Source: Drechmeria coniospora
Taxonomy: Eukaryota; Ascomycota; Sordariomycetes; Hypocreales; Ophiocordycipitaceae
DNA length: 64,000 nt
Direction of reading: 5' to 3'
Assembly (NCBI RefSeq): GCF_001625195.1
Contig: NC_054389.1
Span: forward strand, 2,420,001 to 2,484,000
The translations under genes were made by a program, and so were the position numbers. Below, in pieces: positions 46,912 through 57,064 of this stretch. The notes beneath the pieces were generated by a model. The model was given only the letters and a program-made list of their open reading frames with translations. It was not told the origin of the DNA and ran no database searches. How positions within the stretch are numbered: position 1 is the first letter of the stretch; every line of letters starts with the position of its first letter.

Positions 46912-47759
46912 TCAACAAGAGGAGTCTGTCCAAACATGCACGGCCCAATGTCGTCCACGGTGTTCGGATGAGCTGGAAAGACTCCTGGTATGCGTAACCG
47001 TGGCCTTTACTTCCTCCGCCTCCTTCAACTCCTTCATCTTGATCGTCGTGTCCGTCCATCTCGTCCGGTTCATCTCCTTCGACTCCATCCTCCCCTGACG
47101 CTCAATCCGCCCCTTGCTCATGTTGGCTGTCGCATTGCTGGTTGTCGACGTCACCCTGTCGGGCTGACCCGTCTTGGGGTTGAGGCCTTGGACCCCAAGG
47201 TAGTCTCTGCACGCCTTCGGATTCCGTCTCCGACGAGCCTTTTTCTCTTCTCGCCTCGAGTAATCCGCCCATCGTCGCGGCTCCGACTTCGAGGATGAAG
47301 ACTGGGGAAGGACTGCCCGTGCCGTAAGGAGAATCCTCAAGTCCGGAGAGCTGGGGGGTGCTGCCGCGAGTTTCAAGCATACCAGCGTCGCGAGCCGGCC
47401 CGGCCATTGGGACCCGGGTCCGATTATTACACTTGGTATCCATGGGCGCGTTCGCCTCCTCGGCCCAGGCCAGCATCCGCCCGTGTCGCGCCCCTTGTCA
47501 TCGGTTCACCGTCCCTGCCTGGGCCTCCGCCACGTTGTTTGCCGGCTTCCACTGAGCGGAGCCGACTGTTTTGTCCGCTCGTCTCGCCTGCTGGCGAGAG
47601 CGCAGTGTGAGTTGTGCCGACTCCTTTTCTTCCCAAAAGCCTTGCTTTCTCAGCGTTCCACCGCGCTCTGGCTTGCAGCTCGGGATCAGCATTCTGACCC
47701 AGGCACCCATCCGTGAATTCTGCAGTCTTGACAGCCCTTTTCGTGCCTGGCGGCGGCAT
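46912..47759 (-). CDS. Conserved hypothetical protein, gene structure unresolved
   Basis: Two open frames on the minus strand look coding but are out of phase. The upstream one starts at ATG 47759 (the frame is open back to 47990) and reads MPPPGTKRAVKTAEF, then NADPELQARARWNAEKARLL, and ends at 47427. The downstream one covers about 47376-46912 and contains SEPRRWADYSRREEKKARRR, then RDYLGVQGLNPKTGQPDRVT, a segment of the type I associate with uncharacterised fungal proteins. An intron with a GTGAAC donor near 47503 and the GGCAG acceptor near 47383 would join them in frame, but it would be ~120 bp and its donor is weak. A frameshift in a decaying gene is the alternative. The protein would be basic, disordered and without recognised domains. 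Both ends are uncertain. Confidence 0.45.
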
Positions 47760-48274
47760 GCGTTCCAGTAGGAGGGATGATGCCAAATCTTTCGCCAAAA
47801 CTTTCGACGCCAAAGCTTTCGCCGCCGTACATTTCGCCGTCGTTTTGACATCGGCCGGAGATGCAGGCGGCAAGACATGCGACGTCGCTCCCTCGGCTGT
47901 CTTTGGATCATCATGCCGTTGTCGAAACTCTTGGCCAGATGGATCGCAAGGTAGGGTGGTTGCAACCCCCTGGTCCTGCGTTTTCAACACTCCTGTGACA
48001 AAAGGAAGAATATGGCCCGCTTCAATAGGAGCAATGCAAGCACGCGTAGACGAGGCAGCCTAGCAGACTGCCCACACTCGTTGGGTGGCGTGTCGCGCCG
48101 GGCAACTTTATTCGCGGCGTGAAGGAACCTTCGAATGCTTGTTCGTTTGCGTTGCCGAAAAAAATGAGGCCAAGAAAAAACAGATATCCGTGCATCGGCC
48201 AGGGAACCCATGATGGATGCGGAAACGTGATCCGCGCCGGCCCGCAAAGAAGATGCCGCCGAAAAAACAGAAGC
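47760..48274. other. Intergenic between the unresolved gene and NUR1
   Basis: The open frame of the unresolved gene extends into this stretch as far as 47990 and contains AAAGC-TTTGGCG-type repeats (Lys-Ala-Leu-Ala-Ser-Lys in translation). The remainder is the 3' flank of NUR1. Confidence 0.5.
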
Positions 48275-49692
48275 CTACAGTCGTTTGGGGTATCTCTCAT
48301 ACCCCGGCCTGTGCTTGCCCATGTTTGCAAATGGATGCGGCGAACTGTTCATGTTCATGCTCATCGACTCCCTGAACCCGCCGAGCTTCGTCGGGCTGCT
48401 CGGGGGCTCCCAGTTCCGCTGCTCATACGCCGCCATTTCCCTCGAGTTCCTCGGCGACGATCGGTCGGCTCCGTTGATGGCTCCCATGCTGATCGCCTTC
48501 TTCAGCGGAGACTTGCCATGCGTGAAGATGCCCATGCTTCCGCCGAGGCCCTGCCTGCTGCTTGTCAAAGGAGCAACGCTGGTCGTGGTCTGGACGGAAG
48601 CAGGAGTCCGGTTGGTCGGCAAGCTGGTTCGTCCGTCAGGGCTGCGCCGGCTGAAGGCGGTCGTGGTCGATTCCGCTCGTCGGCTGACCGTGGGCGGCGT
48701 GAACATCGGCGGCTTCAGCGCATTGCTAGCATTGGCCACCAAGGAAGACTCGGCCGGGTCGACGTGTGGGTTGTGATGTGCCATGAATGAGCGACGGATG
48801 AGCGTCGTCGCCGTGCCCGTCTGCACAAATCCACTGGCCTCCGACAGTTGCGTTCCGGCGTCCCTGACAACGGGGTGCAATCGTGGATGGACAAACTTGG
48901 TGTCGTATTCGTGCATGACCTCCCGTTGCACTATCGCCTGGTCCTTGGCTTGCTGGCCGAATCGCGACGAGAGCAGGAGCATTTGCGCCGACAGGACCAC
49001 CTGCACCACCAGAGTATTGAACACGGCCACGCTCGGCCGAGGGTCGAGAGGCGCGAGAGGGAGAAACAGCAGGTAGACGAGAACGTGGCCCGGGCCGAAG
49101 AAGCAGAACAGCCGAATGCACACCGGTAGAGGGTCCCAGACCGAGAGCTCCCACACGTCTCGGTTCCTGTCCGGATGCGCTCGAGACTCGGCCGATTCGG
49201 GCGTCAAGATGTCGGCAATGTATCGCAACGGAGAGGAGGAGACGGGCGAGGATTGCACCTTGACTCGCTGCGCGGAAGGGGTAGACGGCTGACGGTCGAT
49301 GCTCGCCTCGAACATTCGGTACTTTCTCGTTCGGGATATCGTATACACTGCATTGCTCACGGAGAAGAACACGAGCGTCCAAATTAACGGGTGGACCTGC
49401 AACGGAGTGAGCAGAGGACGATGCAGATGGAGTGGTCCATAATCACCAAGAGGGAGAGCCAGCTCGCGCTGCCCTCGTCGCCGAACACGTCATCTTCGGC
49501 CGACTTTGAGCCGGAGTTGGCGCGCGCCAGCAGGAAGATGAGGTTCAAGCCCAAGCCAAGCTGGGTGCCGACCAGATTCGAGTCCCAGTCCCTCGTCTCC
49601 ATCTCCTCCGAGAGCCAGAGCAAAAAGTCCATGGGGTTCAGCATCGAGCTGACGCGCTCCCATAGCGACTTGCGCCGAACAAGCCGGGGCAT
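48275..49692 (-). CDS. NUR1: Nuclear rim protein Nur1/Mug154-like, DUF2418 (455 aa)
   Basis: Inner nuclear membrane protein; yeast Nur1 tethers silent chromatin and rDNA to the nuclear rim with Heh1/Lem2. Exons are 49692-49447 and 49396-48275. The 50-bp intron has a GTGATT donor and a GCAG acceptor, and the frame closes at 456 codons. The N-terminus MPRLVRRKSLWERVSSMLNP, then MDFLLWLSEEMETRDWDSN, is the DUF2418 signature. Hydrophobic membrane segments follow: LVGTQLGLGLNLIFLLARA, VHPLIWTLVFFSVSNAVYTI, and a later pair around FGPGHVLVYLLFLPLAPL and VAVFNTLVVQVVLSAQMLLL. Between them lies the conserved soluble piece RKYRMFEASIDRQPSTPSAQ. The last ~150 residues are Ser/Thr/Pro-rich and probably disordered and nucleoplasmic. 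Confidence 0.9.
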
Positions 49693-50581
49693 TTCGACCG
49701 CTGCTGACGTGTTGTGTACTCGTGCCCGTAGTGTACGTAACGTACCTTGTTGTTCTGCTCCTCGGGCGGAAATGCGATGCGAGTGGCGAGTTGTTGCCAG
49801 AGCCCTCGAGGATAAATCGGAGTTGTTGGGTTGTGGAGACGGATGGATCATGTGTGCAGTGCCGTCGGCTGTGTTTACTCTGTGCCCTGTGCTCCGTACG
49901 AAACATACAACGTACTCTTTGCAAGTACTCCGTAATTAATTACAGCGTACTCCGTACGGAGTACTGCACTTGCAATTGTAATTACATGTACACATACTAG
50001 TTGCAAGTAAGTAATAGCAGAAGCAAAGTATGCTGGGCGTCCAGGCATGTACGGTACAAGTAGTTCTCTGTTGTCCCCAAGTACTAGGTAAAACTTACTT
50101 ACAGTACTCCGTACACGTGCTGTACTCCGTAAGTATACCTACATACAGTATTCTGTACACAAGTACGGAGTACTTGCACTTGCAGTAACTACTAACAGGG
50201 GCTACATCTCCTTAACCAAAGACCAAGGTAAAGTAGGGTAGTGGTATTAATACTGTAAGGATTAGTGGTATTAATACTGTAAGGATTAATACTTACTAGG
50301 TATTTATATCAATACTTATTTGTAGGTAATATTTGTTTTTATTACGCCGTTTCCTTTTGCTGACCAAGAGATTCCCACAGCTCAAGTCCCAACGCGGTTA
50401 GCGGCTCATGTGCTGCTGCAAGGGCGGAACACAGGCGGGGTGTGGCCGTGCTGCATCGGCGCCACTCCCTGTGACGTCCCGACTCCCCCTAAAGGCTACT
50501 TTTGCACGACGAACCAGGCTGTCGTCATCCAGGCCAGCTCCCGCATCTCCACCATTTACGGCCCCCCGGTTGATTGTCAGC
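49693..50581. other. Divergent intergenic region between NUR1 and the V-ATPase subunit F gene
   Basis: This holds both promoters. Positions 49920-50180 are a TACGGAGTA/TACTCCGTA island, with a perfect inverted pair near 49950-49965. A 24-bp unit is perfectly duplicated at 50241-50288 and is listed separately. No coding sequence is recognised. Confidence 0.6.
50241..50288. repeat. Perfect 24-bp tandem duplication
   Basis: The unit GTGGTATTAATACTGTAAGG plus ATTA occurs twice in direct contact (50241-50264 and 50265-50288) with no mismatch. It contains the palindrome-like core TATTAATA. It lies about 300 bp upstream of the V-ATPase subunit F start codon. Confidence 0.85.
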
Positions 50582-51172
50582 ATGGCATCGCAAGCAGACT
50601 TCAAGGACCGGCAGTTCCTCGCCGTCATCGGGGACGAGGTGAGTGCGTCCGCTCGGCCGAGCGAAACGAAGCCGCCGCGACGGCCACCGAGGCATCGGCC
50701 AAGGCGTCAAGCGACTGACGGCGAATCCCCTGCACAGGATTCGGTGACGGGACTGCTCCTCGCAGGCATCGGCGTGAGTGCGGCCTGTTCATTACGATTG
50801 ATGGAGATGAGGAGCGTCGTTGACAGTTCACGCAGCATGTCACAGCCGGCGCCGATGCGCAAAAGAACTTCCTTGTCGTCGATAGCAAGACGGACAACGC
50901 GACCATCGAGTCGGCCTTCAATCGATTCACCCAAGAGAGGAAAGATGTCGGCATCGTGCTGATCAACCAGCACGTCAGTAAATACTCTATTCTTGAGCAG
51001 TTTTGCTGTACGATGCTTACATGCTTTCAAGGTTGCCGACAGAATTCGACACCGCATCGACACGTACACCGCTGCCTTCCCCACCGTGCTCGAGATTCCC
51101 AGCAAAGATCATCCGTACGACCCGGAGAAGGACAGCGTGCTGAGACGAGTGCGACGCCTGTTTGGCGAATAA
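50582..51172 (+). CDS. VMA7: V-type ATPase subunit F (123 aa)
   Basis: Subunit F of the V1 sector of the vacuolar proton pump, part of the central rotor stalk. Four small exons: 50582-50638, 50738-50773 (36 nt), 50836-50973 and 51032-51172; all junctions are phase 0. Introns are 99, 62 and 58 bp with donors GTGAGT, GTGAGT and GTCAGT. The joined protein reads [60 protein letters not shown], and ends in a basic RRVRRLFGE. This is a near full-length match to the family pattern (IGDEDTVTGFLLAGIG is the usual motif), and the length is as expected. The 12-codon second exon is easy for gene finders to miss. It converges on the NPC2-like gene. Confidence 0.97.
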
Positions 51173-51518
51173 GTGGATGCGACTACTTCACAATACTCAT
51201 CGGCGGTGGTCCGCGTGTCGGACGGATGCAAGCAAGCATAGCGGTCATGGCGCAACCGTGTGGTTGGCTTGGAGCGCAGTCGTGCATTGATTCACTTCAT
51301 GTTCGCCACCAGTCCCAAATAGTGTTTGATTCATAAGAAAAATAAGCCCTGAAGACCACGTAGACCGTCGAGTTTCAAGCAGTGATGCCTGCTGTCCACT
51401 GGGCGATGGGGTGGCAAGGGATGCCTAAAACGAACGTTCGCCTACCCAACAATGCAAAACCGAACAAGTTGTCGTCGTACGCATGCTCACGACGGCTTCA
51501 TGAAAAATGACCTTTCTC
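51173..51518. other. Convergent intergenic region
   Basis: Only the 3' untranslated regions of VMA7 and the NPC2-like gene are expected here. No coding sequence, repeat or clear terminator was noticed beyond an AATAAG-type word near 51335-51345. Confidence 0.6.
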
Positions 51519-52190
51519 TCATTTCAGTTCTTCGACCGTCGCGCGGCCAATCTTGAGCTCGAGGGTGGCGGTCAGGCATGTCATCTTCTCGCCGTTGGCG
51601 TTGTAGGCGTCGGCCCTGACATTGTACTTGCCCTGGCGGTCTGCGTTAGCGGTGGCTCGGGGGAGTGGTATTTTCCTTTGGCGGCACAACGAACCGGTGG
51701 GATGGCCCCGGGCAAGTCAACGCTCTTGGTAATATCGAGCTTGCCAGGCTGGACGGGGCACTGGAGGTTGACATTGCCAAGCTGCTCGCAAAGGTCAAGC
51801 TTCTTGTTAATAAGCGTGATAAGGCCAAGCTTGACAACGACGTTGATATAAGCGCCCTTTTCGATCGTCTTCTTGACCGTTCCGCTGGCCTTGATGACGA
51901 GCGCTCGGCCTCTGCCTCCCTCGTTAGCATCGTTTGTCCATATTGATGGCTGACCTTTCGCCGCACGGGGCGACTTACGGGGATGGGGGGTTGGGAGAGA
52001 GGTCCACTCGATCAACCACGACGATATCCTTGCTGTGATCGCCGGTGCACAGGTTCAATGGAGAATCTCCCGGGATCTTCAAGCCTGTGTTGGCGAGGAC
52101 ATCGGACGACGTGCTGGGGAGAACGCCGGGAAGTGCTGCTGCAGGGGCGAGGCAGGCAGACAGGTAAACGAGAGCGATGGAGACCTTCAT
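51519..52190 (-). CDS. NPC2: NPC2-like ML-domain lipid transfer protein (180 aa)
   Basis: Secreted or vacuolar-lumen lipid carrier of the MD-2-related lipid-recognition family; fungal members are annotated as phosphatidylglycerol/phosphatidylinositol transfer proteins and relate to sterol-binding NPC2. Exons are 52190-51979, 51911-51695 and 51632-51519, with introns of 67 and 62 bp (GTAAGT...GCAG and GTTCGT...CCAG); the frame closes at 181 codons. A signal peptide is evident (MKVSIALVYLSACLAPAAA). The ML domain carries Cys in NLCTGD, LDLCEQ, LQCPV and MTCLTA for the usual disulphides, and reads GTVKKTIEKGAYINVVVKLG then GKYNVRADAYNANGEKMTCL. The ATG at 52190 was chosen because it directly opens the signal peptide. 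Confidence 0.94.
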
Positions 52191-55100
52191 CGTGGAGGAA
52201 TAATGATGGCCTTGACTCTGGAACGTGTGCGATGTCGTCGGGGCCCTGGTTCTCCCAAGTCTTTGGAACGATGTGGAAGCGAAGGAGTGATGGCGGAGGA
52301 TGAGGGCACGAGCGTTGAAGGCGGCCGATCGGAGGCGAGGCTATTTATGGCTGGTATGTCATTTTGGGGTACGGAGCACAGTGCCCCCGTATTAATACAA
52401 CTGGGCACTCTCAAGTACGAAGTACACGACCGTTGGCTGGGTACTACTCTGGCGGTAGGCTCTCCAATGCAGCAAGTAGTCCGGCTGTGCTGACAAGTAC
52501 AGACCACTAAGGGGTACGTTCCTACTCCCTACAAGGAGGCAATATCTGGGGGTTGGATGGTCACGCGGCCCATAGACCGCCGCTCATTGGCTGGCGTCCG
52601 TGCCTTTGGCGTCTCATCACAACGCAAAGGGAGCGATGACAGAACGATCGCCTGTGAAAGGGTGGCCTTGTTGTCGTTGCCTTCTACAATGAACGAACTA
52701 AATTCAAAAAGCCCCAGGCTCACGCTGGAAGACCGTTTTTCGTGACTCCGCACAGGTTGAAGGAAGCGGCGTGTATGTGTCGACCTTCCCTCTCCACTCA
52801 AGAACAGGGAGAACCGGTACCTAGAGCGGTAGGTACAAACCTGCACAAACGTAAATGCTTTGGCCAGATGCGTGGCGAGCTTCTCGATGTATGAGTGGGA
52901 TGCTGGGCACCTACCAAGGTCGGCGGCAGGCAATATAGCTGGCTTCGACGCGAAGCTGGCCAACGTTCTCGTGATGAAAGTTGGTTGATTAGAAGCAGTA
53001 GGCCGTGAAGGTTGCTCATATGCGGCACCGCTAGCAAGCGCAGGAGCGATGCCGTTATGCCGGTAGCTGCATAGGCCATCTGCCGATACCTACCTACTTG
53101 GGTAGTAGGCATTCGTACGGACGTCAAGTAGGGGCACATTCGAAGACGAAAGCCGGTCCGTCTTGATTGAAGTCGAGTCCCATCGTTTGCACCGTCCTAC
53201 TTGCCTAGGCAGGTACGTACTGTATGTTGGCAGGTGAGTACGAGGTGGTACTTGGCATTGGCAACACTTTCAAGCCTCAGGCGCCGAGAAATTTCAAAAG
53301 TGGTTGAGATCGTGCACGGACCAGCCAAGTAGATTGGTATAAATCACCGACATCCCTCTCCGCTTGCGAAGGATTTTTCTTTTCCTTTTCTCTTCATACT
53401 TACCTTGTTCCAGTAACCCGCGATCATGAAATCGGGCTACTAGTGTGGGAGGCCTGCATTGCACATTCGCGGAGTCGTCCTATGCTCGATTGTCCTTCGG
53501 GGCCATCGGGGGCGGAATTTTTGATACAACCTCTTCATTTTCATTGTGGCCCGGGGCCTTTTGGCTGCGGCACGAAGAAGGTGATGTGGCAGGGTGACTT
53601 GGCAGAGACGTGCTGGGAGGTTGACGGTGGGACAAGTGAGCGCTACGGACCAGGGGAAGCTCGGCCGATGCTTGTTTGCAGTGGGAAGGGAGGATTCGTT
53701 TGCATGCCCGCCGCCCGCCGCAGCCTTGTCAGATGAGATTAGGCATGCAACACAGGACATGACGGCAATATTACGCAGAGAAAAGCGCAGTTGCCACAGG
53801 ACAGGTCAATTCATCCACGCAACTTTGTCATGGACTTGGGACCTTTGGCGGTCCTTGCAGCGCACCATAATATGGTACCAGATTTGTGAGTGCGGCTGCG
53901 GCATCCGTGCAATCTTATTCGTTTTGTCACGGAAGGGTAGTTTGAGATGCCTAAGTACTTAATTGCATTGCCAAAAAAAAAAAAAAAGGAACCTGCTCTG
54001 TCTACATACAAATCGTACTAGGTGTTTCGTGTACGGTTCACTTGTGCGCATCTACGGAAGTACGTTGTTGTAAGTACTGTAGGTTCCAATAGCACCTACA
54101 TTCGCTGCTTACAGCATCTACCACCCAGGCACGGGGGAGTACAGATGCTCATACGCAGTGCAGTAAATACTACTTATGACCTCGTCGTGCTCGTAATACA
54201 TGTGCTCCTCCTTGTGCGAGTTCCCCTCGATCAAACGGACTGGAGCGGGCCAGCTCACTTGTACTTGCATGGAGTTGTCCTCGAACTGCGTTACATGCAA
54301 GTACACCAACTGAACACGTACAGCACGAGTACGGAGTACTACTCGACGTACTCGTACGAAGCCCCCGGTACCGCATATGCGTTGTCGTACCATGGTAACG
54401 AGTGTTACCATCGCCTGTAAGTACCTAGTATTAAACAAGCAGTATTACTGTACGGAGTACGGAGTACTTGTACTGTACTTAGTTGTACACCCACTGGGTA
54501 TTTACAGTACACGATAGGAGGCAGGCGAGACTCCACTCTCACGCAGCGCGTACTTGTACAACGTACATGCACTCCATACATGCTCTCCGTACTCCGTACA
54601 AGACTCCGTACTTACTTACATGTGCAGTACTTGTATTTGTGCATTGTGCTCCGTTCTTGCACATGTACCTTTAATTACAAGTACTACATGTACTTAACAG
54701 GTAATAGTACTGTATGTATTGCAAGTACGCAGTGCATGGGCCGAGTGCGGAGTAATTATTACAACACACTCCGTACAAGTACTCCGTAATAATACTTGTA
54801 CAGTTCTTACTCCGTCGTCTGTTCACCGTACTCCGCACAGTACTGTACCTCGTACTGTACAGTACTTGGGAAAACTAGCCCCGTCATACCGTCACACAGT
54901 TGGTCTACCCTGCAAACGGGCAATGAATGGCACCGAGATCGATTCATGGCTGAGGCTTCTGCTTGAGCAAAGTGAACTGACCATACTTCGCCGCCGTCGC
55001 CTCTCCGCAGCACCCATGTCCCTTGATGAAGGGCATGCACACAACCCTACCTTTTCCTCGGAGCATTTTCTCGGGAAGCGACGTGAGGATCATGCTCAAA

Positions 55101-57064
55101 CTCGAGCTGTGGCCCGAGAGAAATCCCGCCGTCTGTCCCAGCGGTCAACCAGTCGAGAATATCGTCGCAGTTGAATGACGTGGGTTTACATCATGACTAG
55201 AGCAGGAACTAAACCAGCCCGACTGGCCGTTTACCTTCTTCGCAAGGGCTCGCAAGTCGATTGGCCCATCTGCTTCGTCTCGAGCAACCTTGATCCGATA
55301 CTGGGACCCGACGACCTGCTAACCAGCCATGCCAGGCCATCCCACGCGACGAGCGCTCAATCAAGCGCCATTTCGTCGTGGCACGGCTGATAAGACGATC
55401 AATCGTTCGCATGGTGTCTGCTGGATTCATGACGGCATTGGATGCTGACAGCTCTGCGGGGCATGTCCAGATTTCTCTGCTGCATGAGAGTTGTCCCTAT
55501 TCCGCCCTCGTCCTTCTGGCTCGCGGCACACCGGTTTGCAACCAACTGGACTCTTGAGGCCTCCCTCACTGTCACGTCACGGCAGCTGGGTGGGGAGTCG
55601 GTGGTAGGGGTGGCGGGTAGGGGAAGGGGGGGGTGCTACCGCCGTCATCGACTGATTGCTTGCCTGGACGACGGGACGCGATGGAACCTTGGCGTCGGAA
55701 CTGACCAGACGATGAGGACGACGACAACTACGACGACGGCAGCGACGACGGCGACATTGATGAGAGGACAACAATGACTGTGCATTTCGATTTCGATTTC
55801 GATCTCCATCCCGCTTCCAACCATGGATGGTTTCCACCGGGTAGCGGCCCCTCCTACCTCAGTCCTCGAACGGCCGCGCCTTCGCTGGATGCTGACCGAT
55901 CCCGCAGCACCGATCGTTCCCAAGGCCCTGTCCTTGGATCTGGTCCCCTCCCACGTCGCTCCTCTGCCAAACGGCTGCCTACCCACTGGAAATGTTGGCT
56001 CGCCTCGGCCGCGGAGTCACTGGACCGATAATTTTGGCCTGAGGCATCGACGCTCGTTCAGCAACGCACTACGAGGTGGTGCTATTCGATGTTGGGTTTA
56101 GCGCCTGTCGCGGTTGGTCTCTGCACTGAGATGAATACCCGAAGCATGCGAGTTCGAGCGACCGCGAGTACGACTAGGCACGGGAGTGCGGAGGTACGTA
56201 CCTGCGAGTACTTGTACTGGGTACAGTACGGTGCGCTCTGTGTACGTACAGTACACGTACTTGTGGTACGGAGTACCCAAGGGACTGACCCATCCTGCCA
56301 TCCCCCATCCCGCGTTCGTTGGTTGCATTTGCATCAGCGCACTTTGGGACCAGCCAACCAAACAGCCTGGCAGCGCCAGCGGCGCCAGCAGGCCTGTTCG
56401 TTTTGATCGCTCTTCCCCATCTTCCCTCGTCCTCCCAAGTCCTCCCCATCCCCATCCTCCTCTGCCGTCCACGATCCGCCCTCCTCAAAACCTCAGTCTC
56501 CTGAACCTTGGACGCCCTCGAATTCATCCTCTACGACGGCCGCGACTGGCCACACTCGTCTCTTCAGTTTTTCCTCCCTCCTTCAGTCTCTTGACGCCCT
56601 GTCCTTGCGCGCACGACCTGCCCACCCTCGACCGATCCCCTCCCCCCCCCCTTCGGATTCCTCGACCAGGCTTCCGACGTTGCGAGAAAGACTTTTCCGA
56701 CCGACACCACGCACCACCACGCCCTTGCAGCGTGCCTAGACATCGTTTTCGGCCTCTGGGAGCCTGGTACGCTCGATCGCTCGTCTTAGTTTTCTCCCAA
56801 ACGCCGCCGCCGAGCCTGCACCCTTCCTCGCCTCGCCGCACACCCCCGAGGACGTCTGCCGTCGACTGTCGCGGTCCCCCGTCGGCTTGATCGCGCTCGT
56901 TCGCATGGGACCATAGGCTGCCGCATACCTCCCGGTTGCGCCTGTGCTCGTGACCCATCGCCGCGCCTCGTTGCTGGCGGCGTCATGACCCCAGGAGCGC
57001 AACGGTAATCAATTTGCTCACGCCTCCACCACCTCGGCATCATCACGAGGACTTGCCGCAGATT
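52191..57064. other. Large intergenic region between NPC2-like and SET3 genes
   Basis: This 4.9-kb gap is the longest in the interior of the window. I recognise no protein in any frame. Positions 54000-54850 are a dense island of TACGGAGTA/TACTCCGTA words, with three-unit runs at 54450-54470. Positions 53975-53990 hold an A14-15 run. Positions 55725-55760 hold GAC/ACG triplet repeats. From about 56400 to 56880 the plus strand is strongly C/T-rich, consistent with promoter or leader of SET3. The ATG near 56984 opens only a seven-codon frame, so it may be an upstream open reading frame in the SET3 leader. Confidence 0.5.

Noticed and set aside
56984..57064. Upstream first exon of SET3 starting at the ATG near 56984
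   Set aside because: That ATG opens only seven codons, and joining it through the possible GTAATC donor to the CAG before 57062 gives an immediate stop.
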